Assembly (NCBI RefSeq): GCF_000718775.1
Contig: NZ_JOCB01000030.1
Span: 21,188 to 85,187, forward strand
Direction: 5' to 3'
DNA: 64,000 bases
DNA from: Streptomyces sp. NRRL S-31
GTDB lineage: Bacteria > Actinomycetota > Actinomycetes > Streptomycetales > Streptomycetaceae
The notes beneath the pieces are model-generated. The model had not been told where the DNA came from. It searched no databases and saw only the letters and a list, made by a program, of their open reading frames with translations. Positions 53,769-64,000 of the stretch are shown here, in pieces; the first letter of the stretch is position 1, and each line of letters begins with the position of its first letter. The position numbers and the translations under genes were made by a program.

Positions 53769-53807
53769 CTAGTTTGCGGCTGATGTCTGAGCTAGGACTC
53801 CAGGGCC
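53769..53807. repeat. Right terminal inverted repeat of the Tn3-family element
   Basis: 39 bp, inverted copy of 47152-47190 with two differences, 10 bp downstream of the resolvase stop. Its sequence supplies four codons and a TAG stop to the interrupted hydrolase. Confidence 0.93.
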
Positions 53808-53812
53808 TCTTC
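53808..53812. repeat. Target-site duplication, right copy
   Basis: TCTTC, identical to 47147-47151. Reads in frame as part of the Glu-Glu codons of the interrupted hydrolase. Confidence 0.9.
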
Positions 53813-53980
53813 GGCCCGCAGGAAGTCCTCGACGGTGCGGATCAGGTCCAGCGGGGTCTCGTCCATCGCGTAGTGGCCGGCACCGCGCAGCACGGTGAGC
53901 GAGGCGCGCGGGTACCAGGACATCCAGGTCCGCCGCACGACGTCCGGGGAGAGGGCCGGGTCGAGCGCGCCGGCCACGGC

Positions 53981-54089
53981 TAGGGGGTTTCGTTTGGATC
54001 AGCCCGGGTCCGCGACGCCCGGCACGGCGCCTCGCCGCGTTGTCGGACCACCCGAGTACGCCCAGTACGCGGGTGATCCTCCGCCTTCA
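53981..54089. mobile_element. MITE-like or IS-end remnant inside the hydrolase gene
   Basis: A roughly 109-bp block that breaks the hydrolase frame. Its two ends carry related words in inverse orientation: TTGGATCAGCCCG on the plus strand near 53993 and, on the minus strand, AGGATCACCCG near 54077. It starts next to TAGGGGGTTTCGTTTGGATC, which resembles ends of Streptomyces IS elements as I remember them. Too short to code a transposase. Precise ends and target duplication were not determined. Confidence 0.45.
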
Positions 54090-54758
54090 GGCCCGGAACG
54101 CCTTGGGGTCGCTGCGCTCCAGCGAGCGGGCGACCATCCGGTCCAGCCAGGCGGCGGGGCGGCGGCCCCCGGTGGTGGCGTCGATGATCGCGCGCCGGTT
54201 CCCGGCCCGGTGCGCCGCGTCCGCGAACAGCTCGGCCTGCCCGGGCGGCAGCGGCAGGCCCGACGCGGGCACGGGCGAGACACCCGCGATCCGGCGCAGC
54301 CGGTGCGGGGCGACGGCCAGCAGCCGCTGTGCCACCGCGCCGCCCATCGAGTGCCCGAGCACAGAGAACCGCTCCCAGCCGAGCCGGTCCGCCAGCTCCA
54401 CCAGGTCGACGGCCGCCTCGGCCGTGGTGTACGAGCCGGTGGCGTCCCGGGCCTCGCCGTAGCCGCGCAGGTCGACCAGCGCGTAGCTGAAGGAGGCGCG
54501 GTCCAGGTCCGGCAGGACGGTGGCGTAGGCGGACCGGTCGGCGAACCAGCCGTGCACGGCGAACACCTTGTGGGCGCCCGAGCCGTGCACCTCATGGGGC
54601 AGCACGAAGGAGGTCATGCGCCCACCGTGGCCCGCGCGCGGGCCCGGCAAGGGATACGACCTCACGACCCCCCGCCGGAGTTCCCGGTTCCGGGCGCGGT
54701 TCACGCGATGGTGTGATCATGTGCCGCCGGGTGGATGGCCGTTCGGGGCCACGGGTAG

Positions 54759-58499
<3,741 letters not shown>

Positions 58500-58552
58500 G
58501 GGAACCAGGGAGACCCAACACTCGACGACACCGGAACGGCGACGCCCGACCC

Positions 58553-59488
58553 ATGACCCAGGAACCGACACCCACCGTGGAGACCGTCCGCAGACTGGTC
58601 CGGTCGCTGCTCAAGGAGGGCGGCGACGGCACCGGGGGACCCGATGTGCGGCCCGTGACGGAGGACCGCCGGCACACCTGGTGGGTCGGTGACCGCCATG
58701 TGCTGCGCCTGGCGCCCGACCGCGAGGCGTCCGTCCGCCACCGCCGGGAACTGCGGCTGCGCGACCTGGTCCGCCCGCACGTGCCCGTCGCCGTACCGAC
58801 CAGCGTCGCGCACGGCGACTGGGCACCCGGCCTCGCCTACACCCTGGACACCCGGGTGCCCGGCGGCACCGCCGACGAGCACGACGTCTCCGCCGTCGGC
58901 GAGGCCGACCTCGCCGGTCTGCTCGGCGGGCTGCGGGCGGTGCCGGCCCGCCAGGCCGAGGCGCTCGGCGTGCCCCGCACCGCCCCGCGCTCGCTGGAGG
59001 CGCTGCGCCGGATGGCCGTGCACGCGGCCGAACGGCTCGCCGCGGCGGACGAGTTCGACGCCGTCCGGCTGCACCAGCTCACCCCGCCGGGCGCGGCCCA
59101 GCTCGCCGCGCAGTCCGGCACCGCCGTCCTCACCCACCACGGGCTGACCGGCGCGCACGTGGTGGTCAGCGCCGACGGCCGGGTGCGGGGCGTCCTCGAC
59201 TGGACCCGGGCCGCCCTCGGCGACCCCGCCGAGGACATCGCCGGGCTCGCCGTCGCCGTCGGCTCCCCGGCGGCCGTCCGCGCCGCCACCCTGGCCGGCT
59301 ACGGCGCCCGCCCCTGTCTGCGCGGACTCTGGCTCGCCCGCTGCGACACCGTCGTCCGCCTCACCGACCACCTGGACGGCCGCGCCGGCGGCGCCCTGGC
59401 CCTGCTGCGGAGCCAACTGCGCCGCGCCTGGGAGCCGATCCTGCTGGAGCGGGTGACCGACCTGAAGGAGAACGAGCCCGAGCCCTGA
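58553..59488 (+). CDS. Aminoglycoside-phosphotransferase-fold protein, catalytically degenerate
   Basis: 311 residues. DRRHTWWVGDRHVLRLAPDREASVRHRRELRLRDLVRP gives the kinase-like N-lobe. The catalytic loop reads THHGLTGAHVVVSADGRVRGVLDWTRAALGDPAEDIAGLA: canonical HGDLxxxN has become HGLTGAH, so the catalytic Asp is missing, while the DWxxA metal motif remains. May be a pseudo-kinase or act differently. Fifty-three bases separate it from the peptidase. Confidence 0.82.
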   Translation: MTQEPTPTVETVRRLVRSLLKEGGDGTGGPDVRPVTEDRRHTWWVGDRHVLRLAPDREASVRHRRELRLRDLVRPHVPVAVPTSVAHGDWAPGLAYTLDTRVPGGTADEHDVSAVGEADLAGLLGGLRAVPARQAEALGVPRTAPRSLEALRRMAVHAAERLAAADEFDAVRLHQLTPPGAAQLAAQSGTAVLTHHGLTGAHVVVSADGRVRGVLDWTRAALGDPAEDIAGLAVAVGSPAAVRAATLAGYGARPCLRGLWLARCDTVVRLTDHLDGRAGGALALLRSQLRRAWEPILLERVTDLKENEPEP

Positions 59489-59524
59489 CGCACCCGCCGG
59501 CCCGGGCCGCGCCCGCACCGGCCC

Positions 59525-61270
59525 TCAGGGCTGCGTCAGCACCACGCAGGACTCGCCCGGCACCTGGAGCAGCCCGTCGGGACCCGGCGGCGTCACCGGG
59601 TCCCAGGCGGCCAGGATCTCCACGCGGCCGGTGCCCAGCGGGATCGCCGCCGTTCCCGCGCCGAGGTTGACGGCCACCCGGACGTCCCCGCGCCGGAAGG
59701 CCAGCCAGCGGGCGTCCTCGTCGTACGCGACCTTGGTGTCGGCGAGGTCGGGGTCGGTGAGGTCGGGCTGGGCGCGGCGCAGCGCGATCAGCCGCCGGTA
59801 CCAGGCCAGCACGCGCGCGTGGGGCTCGCCCTCCCGCTCCGCCCAGTCGAGGCAGGACCGCTCCCGGGTCGCCGGGTCCTGCGGATCCGGTACGTCCTCC
59901 TCGGCCCAGCCGTGTGCCGCGAACTCCCGCCGCCGGCCCCGCCGTACCGCCTCCGCCAGCTCCGGGTCGGTGTGGTCGGTGAAGAACTGCCAGGGGGTGC
60001 CCGCCGCCCACTCCTCGCCCATGAACAGCATCGGCGTGAACGGGGCGGTCAGCGTCAGCGTGGCCGCGCACGCCAGCAGGCCGGGGGAGAGGTGGGCGGC
60101 GAGTCGGTCGCCCCGGGCGCGGTTGCCGACCTGGTCGTGGGTCTGGCTGTAGCCGAGCAGCCGGTGCCCGGCCACGCGCGCGCGGTCCAGCGGCCTGCCG
60201 TGACGGCGGCCCCGGAAACTGGAGTACGTCCCGTCGTGGAACCAGCCGCCGGTGAGCGTCTTGGCGAGCGCGGCGAAGGGCCTGCGCGCGAAGTCGGCGT
60301 AGTAGCCCTGGGACTCACCGGTGAGCGTCGTGTGCAGGGCGTGGTGGAAGTCGTCGTTCCACTGCGCGTGCAGTCCGAGGCCGTTCTCCTCGCGCGGGGT
60401 GATGAACCGCGGGTTGTTCATGTCCGACTCGGCGACCAGGAACAGCGGCCTGCCCACCTCCTCGGCCAGTCCGTCCACGGCCGCCGACAGCTCTTCCAGG
60501 TAGTGGCACGCGCGCGTGTCGTACAGCGCGTGCACCGCGTCCAGCCGGAGTCCGTCGATCCGGTACTCGCGCAGCCACGTCAGCGCGCTGCCGAGGAGGA
60601 AGGCGCGCACCTCGTCGGAGCCGGGCCCGTCCAGGTTCACCGCCGCGCCCCACGGCGTGGCGTGCGTGTCCGTGAAGTACGGCCCGAACCGCGGCAGATG
60701 GTTGCCCGACGGGCCCAAGTGGTTGTGCACGACGTCCAGGACGACGCCCAGCCCCAGCTCGTGCGCCCGGTCGACGAACCGCTTCAGTGCCTCGGGACCG
60801 CCGTACGGCTCGTGCACCGCCCACAGCGACACACCGTCGTAGCCCCAGCCGTGCCGCCCAGGGAAGGGGCACAGCGGCATCAACTCCACGTGTGTGACGC
60901 CCAGTTCCACCAGGTGTTCCAACCGGGCCGCCGCCGCGTCCAGGGTGCCCTCGCGGGTGTACGTGCCCACGTGCAGCTCGTACAGCACCGCGCCCGGCAG
61001 CCCGCGCCCCGCCCACCGCGCGCGCCAGACGTGCCGCGCGTCGTCGACGACCGCGCTCAGCCCGTCCGGGCCGTCCGGCTGGCGGCGCGAGCGCGGGTCG
61101 GGCAGCACGGGACCGTCGTCCAGCGCGAACCCGTACCGCGCGCCGTGCTCCGCCTCCGCCTCGCCCGTCCACCACCCCTCGCGGGCCGGATCGCGCGCCA
61201 ACGCGGCTGTGACACCCTCGCAATGGAGCGTCACCCGGTCTGCCTGCGGTGCCCACACCTCGAACTGCAC
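59525..61270 (-). CDS. treZ: Malto-oligosyltrehalose trehalohydrolase
   Basis: 581 residues from GTG 61270 (VQFEVWAPQADRVTLHCEGV) with an AAGGGGA site. N-terminal CBM48/E-set domain, then GH13: DVVHNHLGPSGNHL, GLRLDAVHALYD (nucleophile Asp), LFLVAESDMNNPRF (acid Glu) and SQTHDQVGNRARG (third acid). Releases trehalose from maltooligosyl-trehalose, the second step of the TreYZ pathway. treY is not in this window. Convergent with the phosphotransferase-like gene. Confidence 0.94.
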   Translation of the reverse strand: MQFEVWAPQADRVTLHCEGVTAALARDPAREGWWTGEAEAEHGARYGFALDDGPVLPDPRSRRQPDGPDGLSAVVDDARHVWRARWAGRGLPGAVLYELHVGTYTREGTLDAAAARLEHLVELGVTHVELMPLCPFPGRHGWGYDGVSLWAVHEPYGGPEALKRFVDRAHELGLGVVLDVVHNHLGPSGNHLPRFGPYFTDTHATPWGAAVNLDGPGSDEVRAFLLGSALTWLREYRIDGLRLDAVHALYDTRACHYLEELSAAVDGLAEEVGRPLFLVAESDMNNPRFITPREENGLGLHAQWNDDFHHALHTTLTGESQGYYADFARRPFAALAKTLTGGWFHDGTYSSFRGRRHGRPLDRARVAGHRLLGYSQTHDQVGNRARGDRLAAHLSPGLLACAATLTLTAPFTPMLFMGEEWAAGTPWQFFTDHTDPELAEAVRRGRRREFAAHGWAEEDVPDPQDPATRERSCLDWAEREGEPHARVLAWYRRLIALRRAQPDLTDPDLADTKVAYDEDARWLAFRRGDVRVAVNLGAGTAAIPLGTGRVEILAAWDPVTPPGPDGLLQVPGESCVVLTQP

Positions 61271-61446
61271 GGACGTTCCCCTTCGTCTGTTCACCGTGAT
61301 GTCCCGCGTCCCCATCGTGCCGTCCCGGACGACCGATCCGCCCTTCCCTTCGCCCTTCGCGGGCTGGTGTCGCGGAAGTACCCGCGCACGGGCACCGATT
61401 CCGCGTTTTCTGGACACCCGGGGTTCACTGCCCGACAATCACCAGC

Positions 61447-61998
61447 GTGACGTCGTCCTTCGAGTTCTCCACCTACCCCGCGCGCCTGTCCGACGCGGAA
61501 CGCGACAAGGCGCTGCGGGTGCTGCGGGACGGCGTCGCCATGGGGCGGCTCTCGCACGACACGTTCGTGCGCCGCATGGAGCTGGCGCTCGCCGCCCGCC
61601 GATCCGACGAACTCGCCGTCCTCGTCGCCGACCTCCCCCAGGAGAATCGCTTCTCCCGCGCCGTCTTCGGCACCGTCGAGGCCGTCTCCGGGTTCACCGT
61701 GCGACTGCGCCGCGCCTGGCAGGCCGAGCGGCTGCCCAAGCTGCTGCTGCCGCACCCGGAGCAGACCCATCCGCTGCGCATCGGCCGCGACCCCGCCAGC
61801 GGGCTGCGCCTGAACCACGAGACGGTCTCCCGCGTACACGCCGAACTGCGCCGCCAGGGCGGGCTGTGGGTGCTCAGGGACCTGGGCTCCACCAACGGCA
61901 CCACCGTCAACGGCCGTCGGGTGACCGGCGCGGTCGTCGTCCGGGAGGGCGACCAGGTCGCCTTCGGCAGGATGGCGTTCCGGCTCGCGCTCGGCTGA
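61447..61998 (+). CDS. DUF1707-FHA domain protein
   Basis: 183 residues from GTG 61447. DUF1707 at the N-terminus (ARLSDAERDKALRVLRDGVAMGRLSHDTFVRRMELALAARRSDELAVLVADLP), then a hinge, then an FHA domain (LRIGRDPASGLRLNHETVSRVHAELRRQGGLWVLRDLGSTNGTTVNGRRV), with Arg, Ser, His and Asn in the phosphothreonine pocket. Likely a phospho-dependent adaptor of a Ser/Thr kinase network. Divergent from treZ. Confidence 0.92.
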   Translation: MTSSFEFSTYPARLSDAERDKALRVLRDGVAMGRLSHDTFVRRMELALAARRSDELAVLVADLPQENRFSRAVFGTVEAVSGFTVRLRRAWQAERLPKLLLPHPEQTHPLRIGRDPASGLRLNHETVSRVHAELRRQGGLWVLRDLGSTNGTTVNGRRVTGAVVVREGDQVAFGRMAFRLALG

Positions 61999-62157
61999 CC
62001 CCCTCCCCGGCCACCCCGGTCGCCCCTTCCCGGTCGCCCCTCCTCGACCGTCTCCGCTCGAACTGGTGCGCGCTCACGCGGGGGTGCGCACCGGGCCGGG
62101 CTCCCGAACGGGTGAGCCACGCTGCGGAAGACGGGCCGCCGTGCCGATGCACCGGGC

Positions 62158-62571
62158 ATGACGCACACCAACCGAGCGGCAGCGGCGGCCGGTGCCCTGC
62201 TGGCCGTCACAGGTCTCCTCACCGCGGGTCCGGCCGAGGCGGCCTCCCGCGACATCGCCCCGGGCGACCGGCTCCACCTGGCGGTCACCAGGGGGAACGA
62301 CTCCTCCGGCATCCTCCGCGACGGCCTGCTGCGGTGCGACCCGCCCAGCGGGCACGCGCACGCCGCCGAGGCGTGCGACGAACTGGCCGCCGCCGGCGGT
62401 GACATCGGCCGCATCCCGGCCGAGGACGTCTTCTGCCCGATGATCTTCGCTCCGGTGACCGCCCGCGCGCGCGGGCGGTGGGACGGCCGGTGGATCGACT
62501 TCCGGGAGACCTACACCAGCGCGTGCGTCCTGCGGGCGCGCACCCGGCACGTCTTCGCCCTCGACGGCTGA
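62158..62571 (+). CDS. Subtilisin inhibitor (SSI) family protein
   Basis: 137 residues. Sec signal (AAAAAGALLAVTGLLTAGPAEA) and an SSI fold: LLRCDPPSGHAHAAEACDELAAAGGDIGRI, then EDVFCPMIFAPVTARARGRWDGRWIDFRETYTSACVLRARTRHVFAL. Four Cys pair as in SSI; the reactive loop is CPMIFAP, so P1 is probably Met, compared with CPMVYDP in S. albogriseolus SSI. Secreted inhibitor of extracellular serine proteases. Confidence 0.9.
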   Translation: MTHTNRAAAAAGALLAVTGLLTAGPAEAASRDIAPGDRLHLAVTRGNDSSGILRDGLLRCDPPSGHAHAAEACDELAAAGGDIGRIPAEDVFCPMIFAPVTARARGRWDGRWIDFRETYTSACVLRARTRHVFALDG

Positions 62572-62611
62572 CCGGCGCACCCCGGCCGGGTGGCGCGGGC
62601 CGGGCACCGGT

Positions 62612-63862
62612 TCACGCCACCCGCTCCCGGGCCTGCTCCGCCGCCGCCAGCACCGTCCGGGACTGGTGCTCCACCTGGTGCTCCAGCGGCACCCAGCGGG
62701 CCCGGAACCGCTGCGCGAAGGAGTCGCACCAGACGGCCACCAGCTGCTCCAGGCGCGGTGCCGCCCGGTCGTCCGCCTCCCGCAGCACCCGGAGCAGCAT
62801 CGCCGCGGCGCGCAGCGGCAGCCGCCGCCCGAAGGCGTCCACACTGCCGACGTACGCCATCGTGGTGCCCGCGGGGGCGGTGTGGATCCAGTCCTCGGCC
62901 AGGCCCGGGATCAGTTCCAGCGCCCACCGCGCGGCCCGCAGCAGCGGTCCGTCCGAGCCCTCCAGCCGGGGCCGCGCCTCGGCGAGCACCCGCTCCACCT
63001 CGCGCGCGTCCCGCAGCAGCCGGGCGGCGAGGCGCCGCATGGCCGCCGCCGGTGCCGGGTGCGGCGCCGGGTCGTCCACCAGGTCGCTGGCCCACATCGG
63101 CACCTCCACCACGGCCGTCAGACCGCCGTACCGGTGCGCGTGGTACCAGGTGCTGTGCCGGGCGTCGTCCGGCATGCTCGGATAGGCCACGCCCGTCTCC
63201 GGGCCGGGCATCACGTGCACTCCGGGTCCGGAGGCCGGCCAGAGCGCCGCGTCCGAGGCGCCCGTCTCCACCGGGATGCGCAGCTCTGCCGCGGACTTGG
63301 CGAACGGCTCGGCGAGCCCCGGCACGTCCTTGGTCAACTGCACCCAACTGCCGCCCAGATCGGTGCCGTGCAAGCTGACCTGGAGGTACGGACGCAACTC
63401 GTCGATCACCCCGGTCAGCGCCCGGGTCTCCGGCGGCAGCAGGTCCGGCGGCAGCACCGACGGCGACCACTCCGGCTGCTCGGCACCCGTCGGCCGGTAG
63501 AAGCCGAGGTGGTAGTCGAGCAGGCTGCGCGGCGCGGGGGTCACATGCAGACTCGCGCCGTCCGGGTCGGCGCACAGCAGGAAGTGCCAGGAGGTGTCCG
63601 AGCGCAACTCACGCTCTTCCAGCACGCGTTCGGCGAGCACCCGCAGGGTGGAACCGCCCGTCGGCTCGTTGGCGTGGGCACCGGCGACGACCAGCACCGC
63701 ACGGCGGGCGTGTCCCACCGACAGCAGGTGCAGGGGTCTTCCCGCGCGGGAGACGCCCACCTGGCGCAGCGCGCACAGCCCGGGCTCCCGGGCCGCCAAC
63801 CCCTCGGCGTAGGCGACCAATTCGGCAACGCTGGGATAGCGCAGCTCCGGCAGAGGACTCAC
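62612..63862 (-). CDS. M14 zinc carboxypeptidase-like protein
   Basis: About 416 residues from GTG 63862 (VSPLPELRYPSVAELVAYAEGLAAREP); a TTG 60 bp upstream is in frame but lacks support. Zinc ligands His and Glu in GAHANEPTGGSTLRVL, the third His in VSLHGTDLGG, and a candidate catalytic Glu in TAVVEVPMWASDL. The C-terminal 120 residues form a helical extension. No signal peptide, so probably cytoplasmic; it may act on muropeptides or other substrates. Convergent with the SSI gene. Confidence 0.87.
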   Translation of the reverse strand: MSPLPELRYPSVAELVAYAEGLAAREPGLCALRQVGVSRAGRPLHLLSVGHARRAVLVVAGAHANEPTGGSTLRVLAERVLEERELRSDTSWHFLLCADPDGASLHVTPAPRSLLDYHLGFYRPTGAEQPEWSPSVLPPDLLPPETRALTGVIDELRPYLQVSLHGTDLGGSWVQLTKDVPGLAEPFAKSAAELRIPVETGASDAALWPASGPGVHVMPGPETGVAYPSMPDDARHSTWYHAHRYGGLTAVVEVPMWASDLVDDPAPHPAPAAAMRRLAARLLRDAREVERVLAEARPRLEGSDGPLLRAARWALELIPGLAEDWIHTAPAGTTMAYVGSVDAFGRRLPLRAAAMLLRVLREADDRAAPRLEQLVAVWCDSFAQRFRARWVPLEHQVEHQSRTVLAAAEQARERVA

Positions 63863-64000
63863 CCCCGACTTGTCCGCCCGGCTTCGCCCTCCCAGTCCCG
63901 CACGGGACGGGGGAACTGTCAAGCAGTCGGCGGGGAGGCACCGGGGGCGCCCGTGCGGGGCGGCGGGGGGTGCGTGCGGCTGGCGGGGAGCGTGGGCGGG

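Larger units (their letters stand above)
47152..53807. mobile_element. Tn3-family transposon, complete, 6,656 bp
   Basis: Bounded by 39-bp inverted repeats (47152-47190 and 53769-53807) differing at two positions and beginning GGCCCTGGAGTCCTAGCTCA, each flanked by the same 5-bp TCTTC. Inside: transposase (47275-50259), PPOX-class protein, MerR regulator, NmrA-type reductase, truncated resolvase, res-like region and intact resolvase (52890-53759). The target is the 3' end of an alpha/beta-hydrolase gene. Complete ends, intact transposase and a perfect target duplication suggest recent, possibly active, insertion. Confidence 0.95.
53792..54617 (-). pseudogene. Alpha/beta-hydrolase gene broken by an MITE-like insert and by Tn3 insertion
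   Basis: The N-terminal part starts at ATG 54617 (MTSFVLPHEVHGSGAHKVFAVHGWFADRSAYATVLPDL) with the nucleophile motif VLGHSMGGAVAQRLLA and runs to SDPKAFRA, then stops at 54087. The C-terminal part restarts in another frame at AVAGALDPALSPDVVRRTW and includes the catalytic-His region LRGAGHYAMDETPLDLIRTVEDFLRAEE. About 109 bp of foreign-looking sequence (53981-54089) lies between, and roughly 20 native residues seem to be missing. The transposon end then supplies ALES plus TAG. The native tail lies at 47065-47151 beyond the transposon; its stop overlapped the P450 start. Confidence 0.85.

Noticed and set aside
47152..53807. Integrative conjugative element or prophage
   Set aside because: No integrase, replication, transfer or structural genes; ends, duplication and gene content are those of a Tn3-family transposon.
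53792..53977. 61-codon minus-strand frame as an independent small gene
   Set aside because: It is the C-terminal piece of the broken hydrolase and its stop comes from the transposon end.

Overview
This is a high-GC (about 70-75%) actinobacterial chromosome segment, almost certainly Streptomyces. It carries whiI with a sigma-WhiG-type promoter, a gamma-butyrolactone-receptor homologue close to CprB, a two-domain geosmin synthase, a subtilisin-inhibitor gene and the actinobacterial haem branch (hemE, hemG/hemY, hemQ). From memory, gene order resembles the fadB-whiI-hemE-hemQ-murC-cprB-geosmin part of the S. coelicolor core chromosome (about SCO6026 to SCO6073); this was not checked by search.

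Layout. 1-3.3 kb: end of an amino-acid permease, a membrane glycosyltransferase, an NYN-domain gene and a hypothetical. 3.4-8.3 kb: beta-oxidation pair fadA-fadB and RNase D. 8.4-10 kb: sporulation regulator whiI and a DUF3000 gene. 10-16.9 kb: haem genes with a rhomboid protease, a CoA-disulfide-reductase-like flavoenzyme and a DUF4349 lipoprotein. 16.9-25.5 kb: secreted alpha/beta hydrolase, a TIGR04222/DUF4142/DUF692 set, a Pth2-like protein, a zinc-ribbon protein, a polysaccharide deacetylase and a Rieske flavoprotein. 25.6-29.6 kb: PPK2, band-7 protein, SulP transporter and beta-carbonic anhydrase. 30-39 kb: ZapE-like ATPase, reductase, murC, msrB and a four-gene osmoprotectant ABC transporter. 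39-44.6 kb: TerB, Spo0M, DUF6230/DUF6114, a secreted protein and cprB. 44.6-64 kb: DUF89 gene, P450, a broken hydrolase, geosmin synthase, M24 peptidase, treZ, FHA protein, SSI-type inhibitor and M14 carboxypeptidase.

The main accessory feature is a complete Tn3-family transposon at 47152-53807 (6,656 bp). It has 39-bp terminal inverted repeats and a perfect 5-bp target duplication (TCTTC). It carries a 994-aa transposase, a resolvase with a zinc-finger-like N-terminus, a res-like region, a truncated second resolvase, and cargo: a PPOX-class flavin/F420 protein and a divergent MerR/NmrA-type reductase pair with a textbook MerR promoter. It landed in the last codons of an alpha/beta-hydrolase gene. 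Removing the element and one target copy restores that gene's frame and shows that its native stop overlapped the P450 start (ATGA). The hydrolase is also broken by about 109 bp of foreign-looking, MITE-like sequence.

Other oddities: geosmin synthase has no stop before the downstream M24 peptidase; a glycosyltransferase frame runs about 350 bp over an antisense gene; a DUF692 (MNIO) enzyme is fused to an extra domain beside TIGR04222 and DUF4142 genes; and a phosphotransferase-like protein lacks its catalytic Asp.
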